Notes: generated by a model not told the origin, from the sequence alone. DNA of 15,987 nucleotides from JBKHAJ01 sp964641125 (GCA_964641125.1 CAZXMO010000068.1:1-15987), one strand, 5' to 3'. Shown: positions 6,727-13,991, numbered from the stretch's first letter. Program-made: numbers and translations.

Positions 6727-8073
6727 ATGCAGACTATTTCCGATGCCCTGTCTCACATCATCGCCGCCGCCCTGAAACGGGTCGATCCCTACACGATGAT
6801 CAGGGAGTGCGTTTCCCTCGACGGCGGGGTGCTGCGCGCAGCCGCCGGCGGAGAAGAAGCCGAGTACGACCTCGATCGGTACAACCGGATCGTGGTCTTG
6901 GGCGCCGGGAAGGCGACCGCGCCCATGGTCCGGGCCCTCGAAGAAATATTAGGCGACAGGCTCTCGGACGGGGTAATCGCGGTCAAACCGGGACACACCG
7001 CTGAGTTGAAGAAGGTCCGGCAGATCGAGGCGGGCCACCCGGTCCCGAACGACGGCAGTGAGAAGGCGGCGCAAGCGGTTGTCCGGGCCGCGGACGAGGC
7101 GGACGAACGCACCCTGGTGATCACCTGCATATCCGGAGGGGGCTCGGCCCTCCTTGCCATGCCCCGCGGAGATTTGAGCCTCGAAGAGCTCCAATCGACC
7201 ACCGAAGAGCTCCTGAGATGCGGCGCGGCCATCGAGGAAATAAACTGCATCCGAAAGCATCTCTCGGGAATCAAGGGGGGGCGGTTAGCGGAGAAGATCT
7301 ATCCGGCGGACTCGCTTAATCTTATCCTTTCGGATGTGGTCGGGGACGATCTGTCGAGCATCGCCTCGGGGATCACCAGCCCCGATCCGACTACCTACGC
7401 CGATGCCCTCGGGATTCTCGCAGGCTACGGAATCGAATCGAAGGTGCCGAAGCGGATACGGGAGCTCCTCGAAACGGGGGCGGCGGGGAGAGTTCCCGAA
7501 ACACCGAAGCCCGGCGACAAAATATTCGATCGAACACGGAACATCCTGATAGGGACAAACGCCCTCGCCTTAAGGGCGGCGGAACAACGGGCCCGGGAAC
7601 TCGGCTATACCACAGCGGTTCTCACCTCGCGGCTTACCGGAGAGGCCCGGGAGGCGGCCAAGTTCTTCTCCGGTATCGCCCAGGATACGGCGGCATCGGA
7701 AATGCTCGCCCGTAAGCCCGCATGCATCCTCGCCGGCGGCGAGACGACGGTGACCCTAAAGGGAAAGGGAAAAGGCGGGCGGAACCAGGAGATGGCCTTA
7801 GCCTTCCTGCGCGAGATGTCCCCGCGGCAGGAGGCCTTCAAAGGGGTGCTTTTCGCTTCGGTCGCCACCGACGGAAACGACGGGCCTACCGACGCCGCCG
7901 GGGCCGTAGCGTCTCCGGAGATCCTCGGCAGGGCCGAGAAAGCGGGACTCGATACCGGCAAGTACCTCGCCGATAACGACGCTTATCACTTCTTCGAGGC
8001 GGTGGACGGCCTTATAAAAACCGGACCGACGAACACCAACGTTTGCGATATCCAGATCCTCTTAGTGGAGTAG
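6727..8073 (+). CDS. Glycerate 2-kinase, MOFRL family
   Basis: A 448-residue protein of the DUF4147/MOFRL family, which phosphorylates D-glycerate to 2-phosphoglycerate with ATP. Seen motifs in order: VLGAGKA at 57-63, GHPVPN at 103-108, ISGGGSALLA at 135-144, KHLSGIKGGRLA at 177-188, LSDVVGDDLSSIASG at 201-215, GGETTVTLKG near 337, GGRNQEMALA, ATDGNDGPTDAAGA from 380, and GPTNTNVCDI at the C-terminus. Members are often mislabelled hydroxypyruvate reductase (TtuD). It is full length and cytoplasmic. Start: ATG with AAAGGA 7 bases upstream and its own promoter. GC is far higher than in the divergent operon. The shared control region suggests that the pathway encoded opposite yields glycerate (or that its hydroxypyruvate/tartronate semialdehyde route does), which this enzyme would feed into lower glycolysis; the enzyme call is secure and the link is inferred. 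Confidence 0.94.
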   Translation: MQTISDALSHIIAAALKRVDPYTMIRECVSLDGGVLRAAAGGEEAEYDLDRYNRIVVLGAGKATAPMVRALEEILGDRLSDGVIAVKPGHTAELKKVRQIEAGHPVPNDGSEKAAQAVVRAADEADERTLVITCISGGGSALLAMPRGDLSLEELQSTTEELLRCGAAIEEINCIRKHLSGIKGGRLAEKIYPADSLNLILSDVVGDDLSSIASGITSPDPTTYADALGILAGYGIESKVPKRIRELLETGAAGRVPETPKPGDKIFDRTRNILIGTNALALRAAEQRARELGYTTAVLTSRLTGEAREAAKFFSGIAQDTAASEMLARKPACILAGGETTVTLKGKGKGGRNQEMALAFLREMSPRQEAFKGVLFASVATDGNDGPTDAAGAVASPEILGRAEKAGLDTGKYLADNDAYHFFEAVDGLIKTGPTNTNVCDIQILLVE

Positions 8074-8100
8074 AACGATACCGGAGTCCGGGGAAAAAAT

Positions 8101-8130
8101 TTCACAAATCGCCCTCACCGGAAGTATATT
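8101..8130 (+). promoter_or_regulatory. Candidate promoter for the Mth938-PPC gene pair
   Basis: -35 TTCACA at 8101-8106 (5 of 6), an 18-base spacer, and -10 TATATT at 8125-8130 (5 of 6). A start near 8137 leaves a short leader with GAGGAGGT before the ATG at 8166. The 92-base gap after the glycerate kinase gene shows no convincing terminator, so read-through could also occur. Confidence 0.5.
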
Positions 8131-8165
8131 GAAGAAGTACATTGAAAAGAAGAGGAGGTAATCCC

Positions 8166-8516
8166 ATGGCGGGACCACACGTGGAAGACTACAACTTCGG
8201 ATCGATCAAGGTTGACGGAAAGAATTACCGGGAGGATCTCATCCTCTTTCCCGACGGTGTTCAGAGCTCCTGGTGGCGCAATAAGGGACACTCCCTTACC
8301 GCCGAAGACCTCAAAACCGTCTTCGCCGCGGAGCCGGAGCTCCTTATTATAGGAAGGGGCAACATCGGCCGAATGAACGTCCCGGACCCGGTCAAGGAAG
8401 AAATCGAGGGGCGTAATATCGAATTCTTTGCCGCACCCACCGGCGAGGCGGTCGAAAAATATAACGCCGAAAGGGAAAAGAGAAAGGTGGTGGGTGCCTT
8501 TCATCTGACATGTTGA
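8166..8516 (+). CDS. Mth938-like domain (DUF498) protein
   Basis: A 116-residue protein of the Mth938/NDUFAF3-like family: VEDYNFGSIKVDGKNYREDLIL near the start, WWRNKGHSL at about 35-43, the conserved LLIIGRGNIGRM near 60-70, then a helix and the C-terminal region FFAAPTGEAVEKYN. The fold is compact alpha/beta; the human relative NDUFAF3 helps complex I assembly, but bacterial stand-alone members have no settled role. I chose ATG 8166 rather than the upstream in-frame TTG at 8142, because GAGGAGGT sits 7 bases before this ATG and the family sequence begins here. It ends 9 bases before the PPC-domain gene, so the two are almost surely co-transcribed. It is complete and has no signal peptide. 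Confidence 0.85.
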   Translation: MAGPHVEDYNFGSIKVDGKNYREDLILFPDGVQSSWWRNKGHSLTAEDLKTVFAAEPELLIIGRGNIGRMNVPDPVKEEIEGRNIEFFAAPTGEAVEKYNAEREKRKVVGAFHLTC

Positions 8517-8525
8517 GGGGGAATC

Positions 8526-8978
8526 ATGCTCTCTAGGGAAGCTCAAAGAGGAAGAACTTTCGTCATCAGGCTCGAAGACGGAGAAATCCTTCACGAAGAA
8601 ATCGAACAATTTGCCCGGGAAAAAGCCATACAAGCGGCAACCCTCACCGTCTTAGGAGGAGCCGATGCCGGAAGTATAGTGATCTGCGGTCCCGAAGAGG
8701 GACGCCCGCCCGAGGGTGCGCCGGTAAAGCCGATGGAGTCGACCCTCGGAGAAGCTCATGAAATTACCGGGACGGGAACGCTCTTTCCCGATTCCGACGG
8801 GAACCCGTCTCTCCACATGCACATCTCGGCTGGGCGGGAAGAAAAAACCGTAACAGGATGCGTACGCAGAGGGGTTCGTGTGTGGAATGTGGTGGAAATA
8901 ATCCTTACCGAAATCTTGAGCCCGGAATCACGGAGAAGCCTCGATAAAAAGACCGGGTTCGAACTCCTGATTCCGTAA
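8526..8978 (+). CDS. PPC/DUF296 domain protein
   Basis: A 150-residue single-domain protein of the PPC (plants and prokaryotes conserved, DUF296) family. Seen: an N-terminal strand RTFVIRLEDGEILHEEIEQF, a helix, LTVLGGADAGSIVICGPEE at 40-58, EAHEITGTGTLF at 76-87, the conserved HMHISAGRE at 97-105, and GCVRRGVRV, a usual position for G-C/H residues, then VVEIILTEI. In plants this domain is fused to AT-hooks in DNA-binding proteins; bacterial single-domain members form trimers and some have metal-binding His residues (H97 and H99 are candidates here), but their function is unknown. Calling it a DNA-binding protein is therefore not justified by sequence alone. Start: ATG with GAGGGGGA just upstream, 9 bases after the Mth938-type gene. 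It converges on the receiver gene on the other strand, 29 bases away. Confidence 0.88.
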   Translation: MLSREAQRGRTFVIRLEDGEILHEEIEQFAREKAIQAATLTVLGGADAGSIVICGPEEGRPPEGAPVKPMESTLGEAHEITGTGTLFPDSDGNPSLHMHISAGREEKTVTGCVRRGVRVWNVVEIILTEILSPESRRSLDKKTGFELLIP

Positions 8979-9007
8979 AATCGGACGTGAATCGAAAGCC
9001 CTTATGA

Positions 9008-9370
9008 TTATTCGAGGATTCGGTGCAGAGTCTTGATGAGCTTGTCCTCATTGAAGGGCTTCACGAGCCATCCGGTAGCACCCGCCTTTTTCCCGAGCCG
9101 GAGCATGTCGGACTGAGACTCGGTGGTAAGGACTAGAATCGGAACAAGCTTATTATCATCCTGGGAACGGACCTTCTCGATCAGTTCTATTCCGTTCATA
9201 TTTGGCATGTTGATATCGGTGATTATACAGTCGTACGAGGTACCCTCGAGTTTCCTCATTCCATCCATTCCGTCGATGGCTTCGTCCACCGCATAATCGT
9301 TTCCGGTAAGAATCTCCTTGATCTTCTGCCGGATCGAAACGGAATCTTCGACGACTAGGACGCGCTTCAC
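9008..9370 (-). CDS. Single-domain response regulator, CheY-like
   Basis: A 120-residue stand-alone receiver with no output domain. The active-site set is complete: acidic pair E8-D9, phospho-acceptor D52 (IITDINMPNMNG), T82 and K104 in LVKPF. GATGWLVKPF and the last helix resemble chemotaxis-type CheY proteins. Start: GTG (9370) with GGAGG 9 bases upstream. It follows the sensor kinase gene by 38 bases on the same strand, so the kinase probably phosphorylates it. Possible partners are the flagellar switch, another kinase in a relay, or an unlinked protein. No chemotaxis genes are visible nearby, so a direct motor role is not shown. Confidence 0.93.
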   Translation of the reverse strand: MKRVLVVEDSVSIRQKIKEILTGNDYAVDEAIDGMDGMRKLEGTSYDCIITDINMPNMNGIELIEKVRSQDDNKLVPILVLTTESQSDMLRLGKKAGATGWLVKPFNEDKLIKTLHRILE

Positions 9371-9408
9371 TCTTCAGATCCTCCACACGAAACCCATTGT
9401 AACGGTTT

Positions 9409-10911
9409 TCACCTTCCGGAGGCAACCATCTTTTCAGGGAGGGAAAGGGTAACCCGGGTTCCGTGATCGGTCTCGAAGCGTACGGTCCCCCTGAGCTGAT
9501 CCGCGAGGACATCGACCAGCTGGAGTCCGATACTCAACGACTCAAGAGTATCATCGAGGGAAAAACCGCGCCCGGTATCCCGGACGGTAAGATTATAAAA
9601 GCCCTCTTCTCCGGGGCTGAAACTCACCTCCACAAGCCCATCCGCCTCACCGGGAAAGGCGTATTTGAGAGAATTACTAACGAGCTCGGTAACAATAAGA
9701 CCGACCGGCGTAGCGGACTCGATCCGCAACAATACTCCTTCCGCCGACACCTTCCTGCCTATTCGTCGCAGGTCGACGCCGTACATGTCGAAAAGCTTGT
9801 CCAGGAGGGATACAAAATACTCCTGCATGTCGATTCTTCCCACCGAGTCTGACCGGCACAGCTGATCGTGAACCAGAGCCATGGAGTGGATCTCCGACTG
9901 GATCTCCGAGAGGATGGGGAGATGCTCATCCGTTAATTCCTGGGAGCTATGAATATTGATCAGGCTCAGGATTATCTGAAGGTTATTCTTGACCCGATGA
10001 TGGATCTCCTTGAGAAGAATCGTTTTTTCCTCCACTGATTCTTCTAATAGCCGCTCGTGCGAGATCTTTTCGGTTACGTCCCGGATGATTCCGACCGTCC
10101 CCCGGACCTCCCCCGGGGCCTCGACCTCGAGGAAACCCGCCGAATTTACCTCGCCGTAGGAGATGATTGAACCCATCTTGCCGGCGGCGGTGTGCCCCCG
10201 ATTCGGCTTGAGCCTTACGACTAGATTCTTTGTCTTTCGCTCTCCGCTTCGCCGCTCGTCGAAGAGTTTCGGCGCGTCTTCGTCTCCTGTCGCTTTTCCC
10301 AAGTATTCCTTCAAGACTTCCCGCTTGCTTACCCTCTTTACTTCGCCGGGATCGAGAATCGTGGAAAAGTGCCTTCCAATCAGCTCTAAGGGATCGTACC
10401 CCAAGGATTTGACGGAGTCGTTTATATAGAGAAAGTTACCGTTCTCGTCGATATGATAGATAATGTCCGGCAGGGCCTGTACGAGTTTTATGTAGCGGCG
10501 TTCACTTATCTGGAGGAATCGGTTTTGAATACTCTGGAGCTCCCGGGTCGCTAAGACCTTATCGATAACGATGGGAAGTGTATGTATATACTGATACGAA
10601 GGCTCCCGGATGATAAAAAGACTCGATTCCTCTTCGAGGATATCTTTGAGGCGGTCGATCTGATCGGTCCCGGTGAAGACGATGTAAGGAAGCGGCCACA
10701 GAGAAAGCCAGTCCGCAAGGGCCCCGTTTTGAAACTCGTAATCGAGTAAGATAATATCTATGTCGTGAGACCCGAGAAGGGTATCGATCGAGGCAATCGA
10801 ATCGGGAAAGTGTACGTCGTAATCGCCGTCTTCCGCGGTAAGGACCCGCCGAATGATTGATTTCTCCCGTTCATCGGTCAGAGCAGCCAGCACACCGATT
10901 CTATCCGCCAA
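9409..10911 (-). CDS. Cytoplasmic sensor histidine kinase: receiver-like, PAS, HisKA_2, HATPase
   Basis: A 500-residue soluble kinase with no membrane segment. Residues 1-120 look like a receiver fold: D13/E14 after the first strand, D57 in ILLDYEF, T80 in IVFTG. The conserved Lys-Pro is replaced by IREP at 101-104, so the domain is probably degenerate. A PAS domain follows (about 138-285; LPDIIYHIDENGNFLYIN at 148-165) with an inserted charged stretch. The HisKA_2 dimerisation box KEIHHRVKNNLQ at 301-312 carries the phospho-His (H304/H305, most likely H305). The ATPase domain has N413 (TELVSNSLKY), DTGRGF at 445-450 and G462. Start: TTG, chosen because GGAG lies 7 bases upstream; a nearby upstream ATG is out of frame and stops at once. 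The CheY-like receiver gene follows 38 bases downstream and is the likely partner. The signal is unknown. Confidence 0.9.
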   Translation of the reverse strand: MADRIGVLAALTDEREKSIIRRVLTAEDGDYDVHFPDSIASIDTLLGSHDIDIILLDYEFQNGALADWLSLWPLPYIVFTGTDQIDRLKDILEEESSLFIIREPSYQYIHTLPIVIDKVLATRELQSIQNRFLQISERRYIKLVQALPDIIYHIDENGNFLYINDSVKSLGYDPLELIGRHFSTILDPGEVKRVSKREVLKEYLGKATGDEDAPKLFDERRSGERKTKNLVVRLKPNRGHTAAGKMGSIISYGEVNSAGFLEVEAPGEVRGTVGIIRDVTEKISHERLLEESVEEKTILLKEIHHRVKNNLQIILSLINIHSSQELTDEHLPILSEIQSEIHSMALVHDQLCRSDSVGRIDMQEYFVSLLDKLFDMYGVDLRRIGRKVSAEGVLLRIESATPVGLIVTELVSNSLKYAFPGEADGLVEVSFSPGEEGFYNLTVRDTGRGFSLDDTLESLSIGLQLVDVLADQLRGTVRFETDHGTRVTLSLPEKMVASGR

Positions 10912-11030
10912 TCTTTAACTCCATTTTTCTCTATTTAAGATATAAAAAACAATACCTCCAATAGTTTAACGATATTGGCCCTCGTTGTAAAGAGGCGTAT
11001 GCAGTATGTACCGCCCCCGAGAGGTAGAGG

Positions 11031-11074
11031 TATTGGATATATTAATTAAATATTAATATGGGGGTATTCCAATA
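11031..11074. repeat. Nested inverted repeats in AT-rich promoter region
   Basis: An outer pair TATTGG (11031-11036) and CCAATA (11069-11074) encloses an inner perfect 8-base pair ATATTAAT (11039-11046) and ATTAATAT (11052-11059). They lie about 20 bases upstream of the candidate -35 box of the orphan gene. They could be a regulator site or an AT-rich activating element. In such AT-rich DNA the inner repeat could be partly by chance. Confidence 0.5.
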
Positions 11075-11090
11075 TTTGTCAAGTTTTTTG

Positions 11091-11119
11091 TTGCCTTTTT
11101 TCCTTTTTTAAGGCATATT
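11091..11119 (+). promoter_or_regulatory. Candidate promoter for the orphan small-protein gene
   Basis: -35 TTGCCT at 11091-11096, a 17-base spacer, and -10 CATATT at 11114-11119. Both boxes are imperfect, but spacing and position (about 37 bases of leader before the ATG) fit, and AT-rich DNA upstream could help. The boxes partly coincide with the TGCCTT/AAGGCA inverted repeat. Confidence 0.35.
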
Positions 11120-11162
11120 TAGGATGACGGATTAAGAATACCACACAAGATAGGAGTAACGA

Positions 11163-11579
11163 ATGTCTCACGATATTAGAGAAAATAAGAAAAACACCTT
11201 GCAGGCGATCCTCGCACCGGACGATCTCGGGCTCGAAAACGAGGCCGATTGGGACGCCCTGGTCGATCACATCGAGGTCCACAAGTACCTCATCAATCAA
11301 AAGATAGGCTGGACCATCACCTGGCAGGACGCGGTGTTCTCCTGGTACGAAAATGTCTATCGGCCGATCATGAATATCATATCCAGCGTCCAGGTACAGT
11401 GGGCCTTTCCCGGCATGACCTTAGGTCAGCTTTTCTTCGCCGTTTGTACCAACTGGTACTACATGCAGGAAAGCGATCCCCAGGCGGCACCTTTGGACGC
11501 GGCATACGAGTACCTGACCGAAAACGGCAAGGGCTTGGGCAAGTTCCTGTCGATGCTGACTATGAGCACCGCGGGTTAA
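11163..11579 (+). CDS. Uncharacterised 138-residue Trp/Tyr-rich protein
   Basis: I cannot assign a function. The protein is acidic, soluble-looking and unusually aromatic (Trp at 30, 50, 54, 61, 80 and 98, plus paired Tyr at 99-100). The central stretch WTITWQDAVFSWYENVYRP (50-68) followed by FPGMTLGQLFF (82-92) resembles, from memory, a helical pattern W-x-x-A-V-x-x-W-Y-x-N-V-Y-x-P ... F-P-G-x-T found in several uncharacterised bacterial proteins, including DUF4032-type ones; this needs a profile search. No signal peptide or clear membrane helix. Start: ATG with AGGAG 6 bases upstream. It stands alone between its own promoter region and a very strong terminator, the layout of a well-expressed single gene. 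A much longer frame overlapping it from 11249 is a shadow running through nrdJ on the opposite strand. Confidence 0.85.
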   Translation: MSHDIRENKKNTLQAILAPDDLGLENEADWDALVDHIEVHKYLINQKIGWTITWQDAVFSWYENVYRPIMNIISSVQVQWAFPGMTLGQLFFAVCTNWYYMQESDPQAAPLDAAYEYLTENGKGLGKFLSMLTMSTAG

Positions 11580-11611
11580 TTCCGGAATTAAAGTTAAAAA
11601 AATCGACGAGG

Positions 11612-11646
11612 GCCGTCCGAGAAATTATCTCGGACGGCTTTTTTTT
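11612..11646 (+). terminator. Strong intrinsic terminator of the orphan gene
   Basis: A perfect 11-bp GC-rich stem, GCCGTCCGAGA at 11612-11622 and its complement at 11628-11638, with a 5-base loop, followed directly by eight T (11639-11646). It lies 32 bases after the orphan stop codon. On the minus strand a T-run (complement of 11594-11601) follows the stem about ten bases later, so it may also stop nrdJ transcription, less efficiently. Confidence 0.95.
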
Positions 11647-11683
11647 GGACTGCAGCGACGGAGGCCGACGAAAATCTCGGGTT

Positions 11684-13945
11684 TTACGAGCACTTACTCC
11701 ATCCGCAGTGCGGGCAGGTGAGGCACCCCTCCTTGTAGATGAGGTGCTCGCCGCAGGCCCCGCAGAGTTTTTCTCCGGTGATAGCGTGCTCCCCGTCACG
11801 GATGTATTTCTTGAGGACCCGGGCGATTCCCCGCTCGCAGTCGAGAAAGTTGGTGTCCTTGTTGAGCTGCTCGACGATGAACTGCAGAGGCGTCCCGTGG
11901 CGCAACGACATGGAGATAAATCGGGCGAGGGAGGCGTTCGGAGAGTTAAATTTCCGGGTAAAGCCGGCCACCTTGATCGAAACCGGTCCCGTTTCGATAA
12001 CCAGATCGTAACGCCCTTTTGCTACCTTCACCACCGTTCCCTCGGTGTAGCGTTTCAGATCGAGGTACATCTTCGGATTGTCGATGACGAAGAGCTCGTA
12101 GAGGCTTCCGTTCAACAGCCCGGTCAAGATGATGTAGTCCTGGTCTTGTCCCTTGAAGCTGTGGATATCGCAGGGAAGCTCCTTCGGACGCTGCGGAGCA
12201 TACCGCCTGACGATCCGCTCCCCGCCGCTCTCGAGGATTCCCTGCATGCTCCCCTCGGGATTGAACGATGTAAATCCTTTGAGCCCCTTGTCGTAGGCGT
12301 AGAGAAGGAGCTCCTTATACTCCTCTACCGTCGTTCCCGGAGGAAGATTGAGGGTCTTGGAGATGCTGTGGTCGATGTACCGCTGCAGGACAGCCTGCAT
12401 GTCGATGGATTCCTTAGGCCGGATGTCCGAGGCGGTTACGAAGTAGTCCGGCGCGGGGATGTCGCCGCCGTAGGTGTCCCGGAAGAGGAGCCAGGCGTAG
12501 TCGTAGACCCGCTCGGTCCGGGTCTCGTCCTCCTTTCCGGTTCGTATCCGCCGGTCGTACTCCAGCGAAAAGATCGGCTCGATCCCGGAAGAACAGTTTT
12601 GCCCGAGGGTGAGACTGATAGTTCCGGTCGGGGCCACTGTGTTGAGCCCGATGTTCCTGAGGCCTGTCCTCCGAATCGCTTCACGGATCTCCCCGGGCAG
12701 AGACTTCACGAACTCCGCTTCGAGGAGCTTGTCGGCGTCACAGGCGGGAAAGGCTCCTTTTTCGTCGGCGAGCCGGGTCGAGGCGCTGTAGGAAGCATCC
12801 CGGAGACGCCGCCCGAGCTCCTCGGCGAACTCTAACGACCCTTTCGAACCGTAACGCAGCTCAAGCATACACAAAACGTCACCGAGACCGGTAAATCCCA
12901 ACCCGATCCGCCGCCACTGGAGTGAAAACTCCCGGATCCTCTCCAAGGGATAGGCCGTAACGTCCAGAACATCGTCGAGGAAGCGAACCCCCACGGCGAC
13001 GGTCTTCTCGAACCGGTCCCAGTCGAAGCGGGCCTCGCCGGTAAAGGGAGCCGAGACGAAAGCCGTCAAGTTGACCGCCGAAAGGCAGCACAGCGAGTAG
13101 GGAGGCATGACCAGCTCGCCGCAGGGATTGACCCGGTCCATGGAAAAGGCCCAGTGTCCGTTGTTGTACCGTTCAACGGTATCCGCGTTGAAGATTCCCG
13201 GCTCGTTGTTGTGAAATCCGTTCGACACGAGAAGATCGAAGAGCTTTCGTGCCCGGACCGTTCGATACACCTTTCCGTGAAACCGAAGCTCCCAGTCCCG
13301 GTCCTCTTTGACCGCCGCGATGAAGTCGTCGGTGAGCTTGACCGAGATGTTGAACTGGGTCAGCTCCCGGTTCCGGTCCCCTTGCTTGACGGTAATGAAC
13401 TCCTCGATGTCCGGGTGGCTTATATCGAGGAGTGCTATATGAGCGGAACGGCGGTGACCGCCCGTCATGATGGTCTTAGCGCTCTGGTCGAAGATCCTCA
13501 AGAAAGAAACCACCCCGGAAGCCTCGCCGCCGCCTGAGAGCCTGTCCCCCTTCGGCCTGAGCTTCGAGGCGTCGAACCCGACGCCTCCGCCCATCTTGCT
13601 GATGAGGGCATCCTCCTTTAAGGAGTCGTAGATACCCTCCATGGAGTCTTCCACGTCGATGGTGAAACAGTTGTTGTAATTCTTCATCGGGCTCCCGGGC
13701 CGGGCGTTGGCGAGAATCCTCCCCGCGGGGATGAGGCGTCCTCCCGCAAGTTCCGAATAGAACTCGTCCCGGATTACGCCGCGCACATCAGGAGCTTCAG
13801 CCGATGACACCTCCTCCGCAACGAGTCTCAAGACATCGAGGATGTCCGACTCACCGTGGAGCATGTATTTCTCTTCGAAAATTTCCCTGCTGATCTTTTG
13901 GCGCCAGGACCACTCATCCCGGCGTCCGTTTCGTATACTTTCCAT
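11684..13945 (-). CDS. nrdJ: Adenosylcobalamin-dependent (class II) ribonucleotide reductase
   Basis: A 753-residue class II reductase that makes deoxyribonucleotides using adenosylcobalamin, independent of oxygen. Active-site residues are in place: C93 (NNCFTID), the radical site N273-P-C275-G-E277, and C286 eleven residues after C275, so C93/C286 should be the redox pair. SKMGGGVGFDASKLRPKG at about 117-134, TGGHRRSAHI at 161-170 and APTGTISL are also typical. The C-terminus (728-753) is a Cys-rich zinc-ribbon tail with CGACG, CPHCG and a final C-S, which may hold the shuttle cysteines. Full length and not split. Start: ATG 13945; an in-frame TAG two codons upstream rules out a longer form. 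There is no Shine-Dalgarno site, and the start codon touches a palindrome. No cobalamin riboswitch is visible upstream. Transcribed alone, toward the orphan gene's terminator. Confidence 0.96.
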   Translation of the reverse strand: MESIRNGRRDEWSWRQKISREIFEEKYMLHGESDILDVLRLVAEEVSSAEAPDVRGVIRDEFYSELAGGRLIPAGRILANARPGSPMKNYNNCFTIDVEDSMEGIYDSLKEDALISKMGGGVGFDASKLRPKGDRLSGGGEASGVVSFLRIFDQSAKTIMTGGHRRSAHIALLDISHPDIEEFITVKQGDRNRELTQFNISVKLTDDFIAAVKEDRDWELRFHGKVYRTVRARKLFDLLVSNGFHNNEPGIFNADTVERYNNGHWAFSMDRVNPCGELVMPPYSLCCLSAVNLTAFVSAPFTGEARFDWDRFEKTVAVGVRFLDDVLDVTAYPLERIREFSLQWRRIGLGFTGLGDVLCMLELRYGSKGSLEFAEELGRRLRDASYSASTRLADEKGAFPACDADKLLEAEFVKSLPGEIREAIRRTGLRNIGLNTVAPTGTISLTLGQNCSSGIEPIFSLEYDRRIRTGKEDETRTERVYDYAWLLFRDTYGGDIPAPDYFVTASDIRPKESIDMQAVLQRYIDHSISKTLNLPPGTTVEEYKELLLYAYDKGLKGFTSFNPEGSMQGILESGGERIVRRYAPQRPKELPCDIHSFKGQDQDYIILTGLLNGSLYELFVIDNPKMYLDLKRYTEGTVVKVAKGRYDLVIETGPVSIKVAGFTRKFNSPNASLARFISMSLRHGTPLQFIVEQLNKDTNFLDCERGIARVLKKYIRDGEHAITGEKLCGACGEHLIYKEGCLTCPHCGWSKCS

Positions 13946-13962
13946 GGGCTATCGGTAGCCCA
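13945..13962. promoter_or_regulatory. 7-bp palindrome at the nrdJ start codon
   Basis: TGGGCTA (13945-13951) and TAGCCCA (13956-13962) flank a 4-base centre. On the minus strand it lies between the -10 box and the ATG and includes the first base of the start codon. It could be an operator, or an RNA hairpin at the start if transcription begins far enough upstream. Confidence 0.5.
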
Positions 13963-13991
13963 CTATAGTACGGTCGCCCCTGCCGAATCAA
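13962..13991 (-). promoter_or_regulatory. Candidate nrdJ promoter with almost no leader
   Basis: Minus-strand -35 TTGATT (13986-13991, 4 of 6), an 18-base spacer and -10 TATAGT (13962-13967, 5 of 6). The -10 lies only 16 bases before the ATG, so the predicted start (near 13955) leaves about 10 bases of leader, consistent with the missing ribosome site. The -10 is part of the palindrome ACTATAGT. Confidence 0.5.

Larger units (their letters stand above)
10912..11162. other. Divergent AT-rich intergenic region between kinase and orphan gene
   Basis: About 250 bases without a supported gene, clearly more AT-rich than both flanks. It must hold the promoter of the minus-strand kinase (only a weak candidate seen, TTGGAG-17-TTAAAT near its start) and that of the plus-strand orphan gene. 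It carries nested inverted repeats at 11031-11074, T-rich tracts at 11084-11110 and a TGCCTT/AAGGCA inverted repeat at 11092-11115. A 16-codon open frame at 10999-11049 is not convincing. Confidence 0.6.

Noticed and set aside
8077..8098. Possible terminator after the glycerate kinase gene
   Set aside because: CCGG-agt-CCGG gives only a 4-bp stem and is followed by A, not T. It is too weak to call.
8979..9007. Bidirectional terminator between the convergent PPC and receiver genes
   Set aside because: The 29-base gap has no GC-rich stem with a T-run on either strand.
10999..11049. 16-codon open frame in the kinase/orphan gap
   Set aside because: The ribosome-site spacing is poor, the peptide is not distinctive, and it runs into the AT-rich repeat. 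Chance is the simpler explanation.
11249..12835. Long plus-strand open frame (528 codons) overlapping the orphan gene and nrdJ
   Set aside because: It overlaps two well-supported genes, one in the same direction and one antisense. The translation is low-complexity, Arg/Gly/Pro-rich text typical of a shadow frame in GC-rich DNA, and no ribosome site supports it.
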